Origin: Pyrococcus kukulkanii
Lineage (GTDB): Archaea > Methanobacteriota_B > Thermococci > Thermococcales > Thermococcaceae
Assembly (NCBI RefSeq): GCF_041647995.1
Contig: NZ_JARRIB010000002.1
Coordinates: 312,432-376,431, forward strand
Length of the DNA: 64,000 nucleotides
Direction of reading: 5' to 3'
Below, in pieces: positions 51,772 to 61,507 of this stretch. Numbering within the stretch: the first letter of the stretch is position 1; each line of letters starts with the position of its first letter. The position numbers and the translations under genes were made by a program. A model generated the notes under the pieces. That model saw nothing but the letters and a program-made list of their open reading frames with translations. It had not been told where the DNA came from and made no database searches.

Positions 51772-52512
51772 ATGAAAGTGCTGAGTACTGGAATCAAAAA
51801 GTTGGACAATATTGTTGGCGGAGGAATCGTTGAGGACACAGTATTTACAATAATCTATGATACCTACTCTTACGGCTGGGCTCTTGGCATTAAGATCCTC
51901 CTAAACAGAATAAGGGAAGGAGACTTTGGGGTAATATTAAACACTGTGCTTCCAATATCGTCGTTAGACTTAGAAACTGAACTATTTGGACTAAAAATTA
52001 GAGAAGAGGGTGAAAAAGGGAATTTAGTCGTTATAGATCTATTTGCAACTGCAAATGGGATAAACTATCCACACGACTACGTTTACACAATTGGTAGCTT
52101 AGATCCATCAACTTATCTACCAAAGTTCCTTTCAGTCTACAGGAAAATCCTTGAGGAAAAAATAAAGGAGAAGAGACCCATAGGGATAGTTATAACCATG
52201 GATGGGTATAAGTTGCTCATGGGAGAGAATCATTCAATAAAGCTAGTTCAAAAATCTGTTGCAATTAAAGAGACCGCTAGAATCACGGAAAAAAGAAAGA
52301 GACCAATAAATATTTGGCTCCTAAACAAGGATAGAGTTTCTAAGGAGTACATCTCTTGGCTGGCTTTATACAGCCAGTACATAATTGAAGTCAGGTCGTC
52401 GGAGGAGACACCTGGTTACGAGGTGATGTTCGTTAGAAAATCTCCCTTACCGGACTTTGAGCCGGGAGTTTATAAGCTGTACATAAAGGGGGGTAACTTA
52501 AAAATTGGATGA
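51772..52512 (+). CDS. DUF257/KaiC-like protein without P-loop
   Basis: A 246-residue protein starting MKVLSTGIKKLDNIVGGGI, which is the KaiC-type entry, but the Walker A site is replaced by IIYDTYSYGWALG. VVIDLFATANGINY corresponds to the DUF257 FGSFHG region. Third member of this family in the window. Probably a non-hydrolysing RecA-fold protein; role unknown. GGCGGGAAG precedes the ATG. Confidence 0.7.
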   Translation: MKVLSTGIKKLDNIVGGGIVEDTVFTIIYDTYSYGWALGIKILLNRIREGDFGVILNTVLPISSLDLETELFGLKIREEGEKGNLVVIDLFATANGINYPHDYVYTIGSLDPSTYLPKFLSVYRKILEEKIKEKRPIGIVITMDGYKLLMGENHSIKLVQKSVAIKETARITEKRKRPINIWLLNKDRVSKEYISWLALYSQYIIEVRSSEETPGYEVMFVRKSPLPDFEPGVYKLYIKGGNLKIG

Positions 52513-52552
52513 TAAACTTTAAAAGACAGTTCTCAAAGCCAAACCCGAACGG

Positions 52553-52567
52553 CCGGGATGTTCCCGG
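52553..52567 (+). promoter_or_regulatory. Hairpin in the L15e leader
   Basis: CCGGGA-TGT-TCCCGG forms a perfect 6-bp stem-loop about 30 bases before the L15e ATG. ACTTTAAAAG (52516-52525) looks like the TATA box, so the hairpin should lie within the first 30 bases of the mRNA. The analogous S6e leader also has a GC hairpin. Confidence 0.45.
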
Positions 52568-52597
52568 AAGGGGAGAACCGGAGATGGAGGGAGAAAG

Positions 52598-53182
52598 ATG
52601 GGAATGTACAAGTACATTAGGGAAGCATGGAAGAACCCGAAGAAGAGCTATGTAGGTCAACTACTCAAGCAAAGGATGATAAAGTGGAGGAGAGAGCCTG
52701 TAGTCGTTAGAATCGAGAGGCCCACGAGGCTTGACAGGGCTAGGGCTTTAGGTTACCAGGCGAAGCAGGGCTACGTTATCGTTCGCGTTAGGGTCAGAAG
52801 AGGAGGAAGGAAGAGGCCCAGGTGGAAGGGCGGAAGGAAGCCAAGCAAGATGGGTCAGCTTAAGTACTCACCTAAGAAGAGCCTCCAGTGGATCGCAGAG
52901 GAGAAGGCTGCAAGGAAGTTCCCGAACCTTGAAGTTCTCAACAGCTACTGGGTCGGCGAGGATGGTATGTACAAGTGGTTCGAGGTAATCCTAGTTGATC
53001 CCCACCACCCAGTCATTAAGTCGGATCCTAAGATAGCTTGGATAGCACTCAAGCACCACAAGGGCAGGGTGTTCAGAGGCCTCACTTCGGCTGGTAAGAA
53101 GGGAAGAGGCCTCAGGAACAAGGGTAAGGGTGCAGAGAAAGTTAGACCAAGCATTAGGGCGAACGAAGGTAAGGGCAAGTGA
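52598..53182 (+). CDS. rpl15e: 50S ribosomal protein L15e
   Basis: A 194-residue basic protein starting [20 protein letters not shown], full length for archaeal L15e, with the conserved [20 protein letters not shown] stretch. Large-subunit component. GGAGGGAG precedes the ATG. The stop is one base from the end of the convergent DUF835 gene. Confidence 0.97.
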   Translation: MGMYKYIREAWKNPKKSYVGQLLKQRMIKWRREPVVVRIERPTRLDRARALGYQAKQGYVIVRVRVRRGGRKRPRWKGGRKPSKMGQLKYSPKKSLQWIAEEKAARKFPNLEVLNSYWVGEDGMYKWFEVILVDPHHPVIKSDPKIAWIALKHHKGRVFRGLTSAGKKGRGLRNKGKGAEKVRPSIRANEGKGK

Positions 53183-54202
53183 TTATTGGACTCTGAATAG
53201 CATTGCCCTCTCATTTTCTTCCCATGCTTCTGGCGTATATGCAACTATCACAGTTCCTTTTTCTTTCAGGGCATAGTCCCTTAATGTGTGGAGGAATTTT
53301 AGCAACGATTTTAGGTCATTATAAAGCCTTAAGTACTCTAAGCAGTCAATAGCAACAACTCCCCTTCCTCCAGCCTCCTTAACTTCCCTCATGAACCTTA
53401 CTGCTAGGTGGGTCATCTTCTCTAGCTCAGTTGGCCTGATCCCGTTTTCTACTTGAGAGTTTGTGACGTAGAATACGATCCAGCTCTTGGATTTCTTTGT
53501 CATGTCTCTTGTGAACAATAAGACCGGCTTGTCTTCAAGTGTTTCTAGGAGGACTTCAAAATAAGCATCGGGAACGATCTTCATTCCTGGTTTTATTTCG
53601 GGAATTTTTCCCTTACTGATGTCTTTCACGAGTCTTGAATATTTATGAACGCTGGTGAATGATAATAAGATAGCTCCGGCCAATATGAAGAGTACGTCAA
53701 TAATAGTGTCTCCGATGAATTTGTACAAAGTTAAGTCAATTCCTAGAACTATCATTCCGATGCTCGTTATAAGTCCTTCCTTTTCCAATCCTTTCCAAAG
53801 TATATATGCAGAAATCAGAAGCATAAAACCTGCGTCTCCAGCTATCCCTCCAACGAAGGCTTTTTTAAAGCCGAATGTTACCGTTATTAGCCTATATAAT
53901 ACATGACTGAGTGGAACAAGGAGATACCATCTAACGTGTCTAAGTGCTGTAGGGGATAGATCTTCCAATAAAAGAACGGTGTAAAGGGATATTCCTAGGG
54001 CATAAAAGTAAAGGAATATCTCGGCTATTTGTGTTGAAATGTTGACATATCGGAGGAAATAGTGGAGAGATAAGGCTATCCAGCCAAATCCTCCATAAAA
54101 GGCATCTTTTCTCCTTTCTTTGTATGATATCCTGAAGAAGTAGACCGCTGTTAGCATGCTTATCAGGGATATTATGACTCTCGAAATTGATTCTAGGCTC
54201 AT
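53183..54202 (-). CDS. DUF835 domain membrane protein
   Basis: A 339-residue protein: six or seven helices in the first 190 residues, then a cytosolic DUF835 domain (PDAYFEVLLETLEDKPVLLF; GGRGVVAIDCLEYLRLYND), a RecA-like fold lacking a P-loop common in Thermococcales. Membrane sensing with a cytoplasmic signalling domain is a reasonable guess. 4 bases after the methyltransferase gene, so in one operon with it. Confidence 0.75.
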   Translation of the reverse strand: MSLESISRVIISLISMLTAVYFFRISYKERRKDAFYGGFGWIALSLHYFLRYVNISTQIAEIFLYFYALGISLYTVLLLEDLSPTALRHVRWYLLVPLSHVLYRLITVTFGFKKAFVGGIAGDAGFMLLISAYILWKGLEKEGLITSIGMIVLGIDLTLYKFIGDTIIDVLFILAGAILLSFTSVHKYSRLVKDISKGKIPEIKPGMKIVPDAYFEVLLETLEDKPVLLFTRDMTKKSKSWIVFYVTNSQVENGIRPTELEKMTHLAVRFMREVKEAGGRGVVAIDCLEYLRLYNDLKSLLKFLHTLRDYALKEKGTVIVAYTPEAWEENERAMLFRVQ

Positions 54203-54206
54203 ATCT

Positions 54207-55040
54207 TCACCGTCCTGGCTTAGAGGCTACAATTCCAAGGGCTTCTTCACTCTTCTTAACTCCAACAAAGCCTACACGCCTTAACCTTTCCATAACACCT
54301 CTTTGAATGTCTTTTCGTCTGTACCTCTTTCCTGGGTTTCCCACGTAATGGAAAATCCTTCCCCCAGGCTTAAGAACCCTGTACATTTCCCTATAAAACT
54401 CTTCGCTATACAGCTCTCCCGCTAGGGAAAACCTGGGAGGGTCGTGAATTATAACGTCAAATTCTTCGTCATTGAATTCCTTTATTACTTCGTATGAATC
54501 TCCATGAATTACTTTTATCCTTGGATTCGAGAATAGTTCAGCACTCCAAGGGTTTATCTTTGCCAGCTCAATAACGTTTGGATCCTTCTCGATTGTTACC
54601 ACGGTGGCTCCCCTCTTAGCTGATTCGATTGCAGTATAGCCAAGACCCATGCACGTATCAAGTATCCTCTCCCCCTCCCTGGGATTAACGGTATTTACCT
54701 TGGCTACGGTATCTTTCATGGGGTCTGTGTCCTTAGTTCTATGCATTCTTATCCCGTTTATCTCTATGGTAGGAGGAATAGTTGGAACAAGCTTGTAGAA
54801 GTGCTCTCCAGCTATTGCTGCCTTGAAAACTTCTCCATCCCTTATGAAATAAACTGTTCCCTCATCTTCAGCTATCTTCTCTATTATTCTCCTCTCCACC
54901 TTACTCCCATCGGGAAATAAATAATAATTGTTCACCCTAATAACTCTAACCATGTTCTTAGTCTTGCCAAGGTCGACGTTTATCAGCTCTATACCCCTGA
55001 GTAAACCTCTTGCCTCCCTAAAGGTGAGGTAAATCATCAT
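54207..55040 (-). CDS. Class I SAM-dependent methyltransferase
   Basis: A 277-residue protein with an N-terminal beta domain and a Rossmann core: motif I ILDTCMGLGYTAIESAK, motif II VTIEKDP, motif IV VIIHDPPRFS and LKPGGRIFHYVG. The IHDPPR motif differs from amino-methylating NPPY/DPPY, so the substrate is uncertain (an RNA or small molecule). It begins 5 bases after the dipeptidase stop. Confidence 0.82.
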   Translation of the reverse strand: MMIYLTFREARGLLRGIELINVDLGKTKNMVRVIRVNNYYLFPDGSKVERRIIEKIAEDEGTVYFIRDGEVFKAAIAGEHFYKLVPTIPPTIEINGIRMHRTKDTDPMKDTVAKVNTVNPREGERILDTCMGLGYTAIESAKRGATVVTIEKDPNVIELAKINPWSAELFSNPRIKVIHGDSYEVIKEFNDEEFDVIIHDPPRFSLAGELYSEEFYREMYRVLKPGGRIFHYVGNPGKRYRRKDIQRGVMERLRRVGFVGVKKSEEALGIVASKPGR

Positions 55041-55045
55041 GACCC

Positions 55046-55975
55046 TCAGCCAATTACCCTTTCAAACACCCTCTTGAAGTTTTCGAATGTTATTCCCTCA
55101 ACCTCCTTTTTGCTGAACCTCTCATTTAGCAATTCTACTAACTTTGGAATCTTTGACTCGTTTTCAAAACCTTCAATGCTCTTTCCACTCCATCCTGGGA
55201 GATAATAGACAAAGTCAAATCCAAGCCCCACGTGCTTGTATCCCACAAGGTTCACCATGTACTCAATATGCTCGACGTACTTCTCTATCGTTGGCTTTTC
55301 CTTATCAACAAAGGCGGGAATTGCAACTGCCCCGATAACTCCATCTCTTTCAGCTATCGCCTTTATCTGTTCATCCGTCAAGTTTCTTGGGTTGTCGCAC
55401 AGTGTTTTTGCGTTTGAGTGGGATGCTATTACGGGAAAGCCAGTTACATCTAAGGTGTCCCAGAACCCTGCTTCATTTATATGGCTTAGATCAAGAATTA
55501 TCCCCAATTCTTCAGCCTTACCAACTACTTCAACACCGAAATTTGTGAGTCCCCCGTTGGTTCTCTCGAAAACACCATCCCCAATCTGGTTCCTCAGGCT
55601 CCACGTTAGAGTGAGAACCCTCAGTCCCAGGAAATAAAGTATTTCAAGAACATCTAAGCTCTCCACGGGTTCTCCTCCCTCGATTCCGAGCCAAAATGCT
55701 ACTTTCCCTGCCTTAATGGCCTCTTCCATCTCCTTTACGTTCCCAACTATCTCAAATTTACTGCTTTCTTCAACATCTTTAGAAAGCCTGTTTATGGCTT
55801 CAAGGGTGTATCGAAGGATTATTGGCCTCTTTTCCGGCCTGCTCCATACGCTCATAACCCTTGCGGATATTCCATTAAAAAATTCGTCGAATTTTTCCTC
55901 GAGTACCCTTGTCTTTCCCTTTTCTCTCTCTTCGTAGACGTAGGTAGGCAAGTCTGAGTGTGCGTCGAATATCAT
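55046..55975 (-). CDS. Membrane-dipeptidase family (M19) peptidase
   Basis: A 309-residue TIM-barrel metallohydrolase: DAHSDLP (zinc His/Asp), GIEGGEP (bridging Glu), LDLSHINEAGFWD and VIASHSNAK (zinc His pair). M19 enzymes hydrolyse dipeptides; no signal peptide, so it acts in the cytosol. ATG 55975 follows GGAGGTGG; an upstream in-frame codon at 56005 has no support. First gene of the operon dipeptidase-methyltransferase-DUF835. Confidence 0.92.
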   Translation of the reverse strand: MIFDAHSDLPTYVYEEREKGKTRVLEEKFDEFFNGISARVMSVWSRPEKRPIILRYTLEAINRLSKDVEESSKFEIVGNVKEMEEAIKAGKVAFWLGIEGGEPVESLDVLEILYFLGLRVLTLTWSLRNQIGDGVFERTNGGLTNFGVEVVGKAEELGIILDLSHINEAGFWDTLDVTGFPVIASHSNAKTLCDNPRNLTDEQIKAIAERDGVIGAVAIPAFVDKEKPTIEKYVEHIEYMVNLVGYKHVGLGFDFVYYLPGWSGKSIEGFENESKIPKLVELLNERFSKKEVEGITFENFKRVFERVIG

Positions 55976-56076
55976 CTGACCACCTCCTTGAGATATATGT
56001 TTCAAAGTTTAATTCTCTTTCGAACGGAAAAGAATAAGTATTCAGTGACGCTACTTATCTTAGGATGGTGATGATT

Positions 56077-56790
56077 ATGCAGTTATACTCTGAGAGAGTA
56101 TCAACTGGTGTTAAGGGGTTAGATGAACTAATAGAAGGTGGCTTAATCCCAGGGAGAGTTTATCTTGTAATTGGACCCCCGGGAAGTGGGAAAACTACCT
56201 TCGGGATGCAATTTCTTCTTGAAGGGGCAAAAAGAGGGGAGAAAACGGCATATATATCCTTAATTCATAAGCCAGAAGAGGTAGTTAAGGACATGGTTAG
56301 GTTTGACCCTTCAATATACGCTTATGTGAATACCTGGAAGCTCATGCTATTCGATTTAGGCCCTATACTTTGGAGGGAGTCTACAAGGGTTCCAACTTGG
56401 AGGAGTGTGCTTTCAAGGATAAAGGAAATTGTTGAAGACGAAAAAGTAACCCGCTTGGTAATAGACCCACTAACGGCAATAGATTTTCCACAACAGGATC
56501 CCGTGGAAAAGAGGGTCGAGCTGGCAAAGTTCATTAGAGGACTTGAGGATCTTGGTGTTACCGCTTACCTAATAGCGGAAATGATAGATTTAGATAAGTA
56601 CTCTGAAGAACACTATCTCGTTAGTGGAATAATAATGCTCCACTATTTCATGCATGAGGGGAGGATGATCCGAGCTATCCAGATATTTAAGATGAGGGGC
56701 ATAAAACACGATCCCAACTTGAAGCTCCTTAAATTCACCGATAGGGGACTTGTAGTTTATAATAAATCTCCCTTCGAGGTCGAGGAGTAA
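56077..56790 (+). CDS. KaiC-like RecA-superfamily ATPase
   Basis: A 237-residue single-domain KaiC homologue: entry VSTGVKGLDELIEGGLIPG, Walker A GPPGSGKTT and Walker B RLVIDPLTAI. Catalytic Glu positions after Walker B are not obvious. ATG 56077 has GGTGAT upstream; ATG 56065 and 56071 are alternatives. First of a three-gene operon with a small basic protein and a GH57 enzyme. Confidence 0.87.
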   Translation: MQLYSERVSTGVKGLDELIEGGLIPGRVYLVIGPPGSGKTTFGMQFLLEGAKRGEKTAYISLIHKPEEVVKDMVRFDPSIYAYVNTWKLMLFDLGPILWRESTRVPTWRSVLSRIKEIVEDEKVTRLVIDPLTAIDFPQQDPVEKRVELAKFIRGLEDLGVTAYLIAEMIDLDKYSEEHYLVSGIIMLHYFMHEGRMIRAIQIFKMRGIKHDPNLKLLKFTDRGLVVYNKSPFEVEE

Positions 56791-57197
56791 TGAAAGACGA
56801 GATTGAGGAGATATTAAGTGAAAAGAATATCATCAAAAGGGCCTATTTATTTGGTTTTTATGTAGGGCTTTATGGCCACGTCGACTGGGCAGGATGGGTA
56901 GCCGAGATACGCCGAGAACTATACGCTGAGGCAAGGAAACTTGGAGTATACGAGGAGGTCAAATACGCTTATAAGGAAGGCAAGGAAGCAGGCAAAAAAG
57001 AGAGAGCCAGAAGGATACACTCGGGATTAATGAAGGAAGATAGCGAAAAGATGAAAGTTAAGCCCAGGAAAGTTAAAATATTACCAAAAACTACAGATGA
57101 AGTTCACGGGTTTCCAAAAAAGGAAGAAATGCCTAAGATATTAAGGGGATTTAAAGGGCTGAGCTTGCCCCGAATATTGACTAGGAGGGTTAAGTGA
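56790..57197 (+). CDS. Small charged protein between KaiC-like and GH57 genes
   Basis: A 135-residue protein: helical N-terminal half (RAYLFGFYVGLYGHVDWAGW) and a strongly basic C-terminal half (KVKPRKVKILPKT; LPRILTRRVK). No family recognised. It overlaps the KaiC-like stop by 1 base and the GH57 start by 1 base, so the three are made together. An adaptor role is inferred from that. Confidence 0.65.
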   Translation: MKDEIEEILSEKNIIKRAYLFGFYVGLYGHVDWAGWVAEIRRELYAEARKLGVYEEVKYAYKEGKEAGKKERARRIHSGLMKEDSEKMKVKPRKVKILPKTTDEVHGFPKKEEMPKILRGFKGLSLPRILTRRVK

Positions 57198-58990
57198 TGT
57201 TCATGAAGTTCACGTACCATTTCCATGCTTATCAACCTAGCGATATAATATACGTTCACGACGGTTCTGGCTGGGATCCGATAAAGTACTCGGAAAGGCT
57301 TAGTCCAGTAGCGTTAGAGATAAGGGACGAGGAAGTCAAGGGGAGAAACTGGACTAGGGCAATGATTAAGGCATATGAGTACGTTGATGATACACTTAGA
57401 ATGCTGGATGAAGGATCGGTAAGTGTTGACTTCGAACCCTTCACACTTTACATGGTTCTCAAGTATAAACCAAAGATATACGGAGAGATAACGGAAACAC
57501 TGGAAACTCAGGTTGAACCTGTTGTAACAGTACCCTTTCATCCAATAATGCCTCACTTAGGCCATTTTGAGCAGGAGATCCTCGCAAGAGTTTCATTTGA
57601 CTTCTACAAGCCCTTCATAGCTAGAAAGCAAGTAGTAGCTTTCTGGCTTCCAGAAAATGTAATAACTAAGGAGACTGCTAAGATCGTTACCGAGGCGACC
57701 GATAAAGACGTGGTATTCCTCCTAGACGAGAGACAATTCATAGGGATAAATATCCCGCAGGCAAGATTTTCCTGTAACAAATACCTGTGCAATGGAAAGA
57801 GCGCGTTCGTCTTTGGCAGGGTACATTACATAAGTGATGCCTTTGCGTTCAACACCCTCGATATTGAGGGCTTAATACGGGCAGTAGCCGAAGGTTGCGT
57901 TGATGTATTCAAGGAGAAGGAGGGGATAGAGTACCTAGTCTTCCTGTCAAGTGACCTTGAGAGTTTAGTTGCTAATCCAGAACAATTAGACAAGTTCCTG
58001 GGCTGGATAGACGGGCTCAAGAAGAGGGGAATTGAAATAGTCAACGTTGCTGAATTCATAAGGAGGAAAACATCTGGAGAGTACAAATCCCTTCCAGGAG
58101 AGTGTAGTGAGAGCTTCAGGATAAACGTTAAGGACTACTCAAGCTGGAGTGACTATTTTGACCTAAGCGTGGACGGAAGAACGAGTGACATGAGATGGAC
58201 CGGTGTAAGGAGAGAAGACAACGTTGTAATCAACAGATTGTATAGAGATAGAAAAGTTTCCCAACTCTGGAAGTATGCTTTCATGAAGCTCTTTAGAGAA
58301 TTAAACAGAGCCATAAGGTTTGGGGTAATTGACATGCTGAGGGCTCGCGGAGTTGGGGATATGGAGGCGATAAAGGAGTTCCTGGTTAGGTATGCAAGGA
58401 TCTTCTTCAGGGAGCACTACGAGTACTTTGAGCTCGATACGAGCGTTGACTACGTTATGGAGCCAATAAAGGATGTTGATCCCTCCCTGGCTTTGAAGCT
58501 TGGGAGAATCTACTACTTGATGCTCTTAGCGAACCACTCCTGCCCAAGGTTCTGGGAGAATATAGATACTAGGGTTACCTTTGAAAACGTTGCTGTGATA
58601 AGTAAAGCTCTCATCGAGCTAATGGAGCTTTACCTCGAAGAGAATGAGGACAGGGCCAATTACATATTCCTGGAGTACATGAAACTATTGGCATTTCCCC
58701 AGCTGTACTATGACTATGACCTCTTCAGGATGAAAGGGTTAGAGGGCTGGGAGACTACTGAGAAAGCATGGTTCGAGTCGTTGAAGAGCGAAGTGCCAAA
58801 TAGTAAGTACAATGTTGTCACGAGGGCCGCCCTGTACGTTGGGAAAAGAGATCTTCCCCAAGACATGAGGAGCGTCATAGACACCCTATATGACTTAGAG
58901 GAGGCAGTTCCAGACACCGGCCACATCCCAGGGGAGATGCATGGAAAGTGGGAGAACAGGGAGTGGTGCGAGCACAGGGGGAAAGATTAA
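57197..58990 (+). CDS. Glycoside hydrolase family 57 protein
   Basis: A 597-residue GH57-like protein: motif 1 YHFHAYQPSDI, probable nucleophile Glu in FWLPEN (near 150), probable acid Asp in SSDLES (near 251), then an all-helical C-terminal region. GH57 enzymes act on alpha-glucans (amylase, branching, 4-alpha-glucanotransferase) or alpha-galactosides; this subgroup is not one I can name. No signal peptide, so cytosolic. ATG 57197 has GGAGGG upstream; GTG 57194 and ATG 57203 are alternatives. Confidence 0.85.
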   Translation: MFMKFTYHFHAYQPSDIIYVHDGSGWDPIKYSERLSPVALEIRDEEVKGRNWTRAMIKAYEYVDDTLRMLDEGSVSVDFEPFTLYMVLKYKPKIYGEITETLETQVEPVVTVPFHPIMPHLGHFEQEILARVSFDFYKPFIARKQVVAFWLPENVITKETAKIVTEATDKDVVFLLDERQFIGINIPQARFSCNKYLCNGKSAFVFGRVHYISDAFAFNTLDIEGLIRAVAEGCVDVFKEKEGIEYLVFLSSDLESLVANPEQLDKFLGWIDGLKKRGIEIVNVAEFIRRKTSGEYKSLPGECSESFRINVKDYSSWSDYFDLSVDGRTSDMRWTGVRREDNVVINRLYRDRKVSQLWKYAFMKLFRELNRAIRFGVIDMLRARGVGDMEAIKEFLVRYARIFFREHYEYFELDTSVDYVMEPIKDVDPSLALKLGRIYYLMLLANHSCPRFWENIDTRVTFENVAVISKALIELMELYLEENEDRANYIFLEYMKLLAFPQLYYDYDLFRMKGLEGWETTEKAWFESLKSEVPNSKYNVVTRAALYVGKRDLPQDMRSVIDTLYDLEEAVPDTGHIPGEMHGKWENREWCEHRGKD

Positions 58991-59068
58991 CTTTATTTAA
59001 ACAATATTGTTAAAATTGCCAACAGTAATTTTTATCTTGTTTTTATTGTTATCCTTCTGGTGGTATAT

Positions 59069-60102
59069 ATGAGAGAGGATATAATGTTCTGATACCGGTA
59101 ATAGTAATTGCAATAATGGCCATTATCTCATGGATAGTCTACTATAAAACTATCCTCCCAAGAACGGATAATGTCTTGAAAGCGACAAGAGGCTTAACGT
59201 TTGTCTTAGCAGCACTATCTCTTGCTGCAATTCTTGTCATAGCAATATTCTCGGGAGCTAGCCTTTGGTTACTGTTGATACTCTTGGTAATCTTTGCAAT
59301 CCAGTACTTAATATATCCAATTATTTTTGTCTTCGGATTGGAGAAAGTTTCCGTAGAAAGTATAGGGAGGGAAGACCTAGCTAAATTTGCAAACGATCTT
59401 GCTAGGTCTCGGAGGTTTAACAGGAGGATAGATGTTTACGTTGCTGACATTGGTGCCCCAAATGCGTTTGCCGTCTCAAATATACTAAAGAACGTGGTAG
59501 TAATTGACAAAAGGTTATTGAGTATACTCGATGAAAACGAGTTAAGAGCTGTTATTGCCCATGAAGTGGGACATATAGTGCATTTTGATAATGGATTTAC
59601 AATGGGATTAAGTTTGCTCCCATATCTCCTCCAAGTACTTGGATATAGCTTACTAATTGGAGCCATTCTTTACGCACAATCCCCAACACCTTCCCGCGAT
59701 GAAAAGGGTGCTCTTGCAAAAGTAGTAGGAGTAGTATGGATGTTCTTAGCCGCACTATTCCTACTAGTTCTTGGATCTCTTGTAATGATACCAGTCTTGG
59801 CATTTGGAAGAGTCAGAGAGCACCTTGCGGATCTCGTTGCTATCGATTCCCTAAAAGATAACTACATCACAAGCGTGTTACTTAAAATAGAGCAATATTA
59901 TGAAAACATGGCAAGAAAGAAATCCGTTCTTGGATTTGGGAGACCAAGCTTAAGAGCGATGCTTTACATTGTGCCTGGGTTCGCCGACGGATATATGTTA
60001 AATATAAATGTCTTGGATGTACTAAAAACTGTATTCTCGACGCATCCATCAACCCCAGCAAGGGCCTATGTATGCCTACGGAGGCTACAAGAAATTAGAT
60101 AG
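59069..60102 (+). pseudogene. htpX: M48 (HtpX-like) membrane metalloprotease with possible N-terminal frameshift
   Basis: The main open frame (from ATG 59116, 328 residues) has four or so helices, zinc motif HEVGH (near residue 150 of that frame) and the third ligand in REHLADL (near 235). Upstream, ATG 59069 has a good GGTGG site and reads MREDIMF before a stop; a single missing T near 59085 would join it to LIPVIVIAI and then the main frame. So the true start is probably 59069 with a one-base loss, or translation starts at 59116 with no ribosome site. The catalytic domain is intact. AACAATATTGTT at 59000-59011 is a short palindrome in the promoter region. Confidence 0.7.
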
Positions 60103-60133
60103 CTCCCATTCCCTCTACAAAAAATTTTGAAGT

Positions 60134-61450
60134 TCAGGGGACTAGCCTCCTCCTGTCCCTGGGGAACAGTATGACCTCCCTAATATTTCCAATGTCAAGC
60201 ATCCTCATTATCAGCCTCTCGGCTCCAAGTCCAAAACCTCCATGGGGTGGCATTCCGTACCTGAAAGCTTTTAGGTAGAACTCGAAGCTCTCTGGGTTTA
60301 ATCCTTTCTCCTTTATTTGCTCCACCAATATGTCGTGCCTGTGCTCCCTCTGCCCTCCGGAACTTATCTCAATGCCCCTGTACTCTAGATCGAAGGCCCT
60401 ACAGATCTCTGGCTTATCATCGTACTTCATTATGTAGAAAGGCTTGGCCTCGCTTGGGTACCTGTAGATGAAGTACAACTCTACTCCCTCGTTCTCCTTC
60501 ATGTACTTGCCTAACAACTTCTCCCCCTCGGTATCTATATCCTCACCCCAAGGGATCTCCTTGCCCAAATCAGCCAAAATCTCGAGGGCCTTATCGTACG
60601 TTATCCTGGGGAAGGGTTGCCTTGGCTCCTCAAGCTCGAACTCTAAAATTTTAAGCTCCTTCCCGTTGTTCTCTCTCACGTACTTGATCGTGTAAACGAC
60701 TAACCTCTCGAGGAGATCCATAACTTCTTCCTCGTTCTCTATGAAAGCCATCTCTGCATCTATGCTCCAGGCCTCATTTAAATGCCTCGTAGTGTTGTGC
60801 TCTTCAGCCCTAAAGATTGGGGCTATCTCAAAGACCTTATCAAGCCCGGTTGCCATCATCATCTGCTTGTAAAGTTGCGGTGATTGAGCGAGGAATGCAT
60901 CGTTCTCGAAGTACCTCATTGGGAACAGCTCAGTTCCTCCCTCGGTTGCCGTGGCAATTATCTTTGGCGTGTGGATCTCTATGAAGCCCTCGTTGTAGAA
61001 GAACTCCCTCACGGCCCTAAACACGTTCGATCTTATCTTGAATATCGCCATAACTTTCGGATTTCTCACGTCCATGAACCTGTTGTCTAGTCTAGTGTCA
61101 AGCTCAGCCTTGACCTTTCCCGTGGGATCGAGGGGGAGTGGGGTCTGGGCTCTGCTTATCACCTCGAACTTCTCTGGGATTACCTCAAAGCCAAGCTTTG
61201 CTTTGGGAGTGAAGTTAACTATGCCCTCAACGACCACTACATCTTCACTGTTGAGCTTGGGAATGAGCTTGAATATCTCCTGGGGAACCTTCTTCTTTGG
61301 AGCCGTTACCTGCACTATCCCTTCCCTGTCCCTTATCCAGACGAACTTTATCCCTCCCAGATCCTTAACCTCCTGAACCCAGCCGGCAACTTTAACCCTC
61401 TTCCCGTTGAGCTCCTTGGTTATCTCGCTAGAATAGTGCGTCCTTAACAT
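60134..61450 (-). CDS. aspS: Aspartyl-tRNA synthetase
   Basis: A 438-residue class IIb synthetase: N-terminal OB anticodon-binding domain ([20 protein letters not shown]), motif 2 [17 protein letters not shown], motif 3 [14 protein letters not shown]. Archaeal length and close to the well-studied Thermococcus enzyme. It charges tRNA-Asp; the archaeal form may be discriminating or not depending on the anticodon-binding residues, which I did not settle. Confidence 0.97.
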   Translation of the reverse strand: MLRTHYSSEITKELNGKRVKVAGWVQEVKDLGGIKFVWIRDREGIVQVTAPKKKVPQEIFKLIPKLNSEDVVVVEGIVNFTPKAKLGFEVIPEKFEVISRAQTPLPLDPTGKVKAELDTRLDNRFMDVRNPKVMAIFKIRSNVFRAVREFFYNEGFIEIHTPKIIATATEGGTELFPMRYFENDAFLAQSPQLYKQMMMATGLDKVFEIAPIFRAEEHNTTRHLNEAWSIDAEMAFIENEEEVMDLLERLVVYTIKYVRENNGKELKILEFELEEPRQPFPRITYDKALEILADLGKEIPWGEDIDTEGEKLLGKYMKENEGVELYFIYRYPSEAKPFYIMKYDDKPEICRAFDLEYRGIEISSGGQREHRHDILVEQIKEKGLNPESFEFYLKAFRYGMPPHGGFGLGAERLIMRMLDIGNIREVILFPRDRRRLVP

Positions 61451-61507
61451 TTCAACCCCCGAGTGAAGAAAAATTAAGGGCTTTTAAATTTTTAGAAAAG
61501 AGGGAAA

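Noticed and set aside
52529-52576. Larger stem GTTCTC/GAGAAC around the L15e hairpin
   Set aside because: The left arm (52530-52535) lies upstream of the predicted transcription start, so it is probably not in the RNA.
59000-59011. AACAATATTGTT palindrome as heat-shock (Phr) operator
   Set aside because: It does not fit the Phr consensus as I recall it, and AT-rich 12-base palindromes occur by chance here; only mentioned under the protease.
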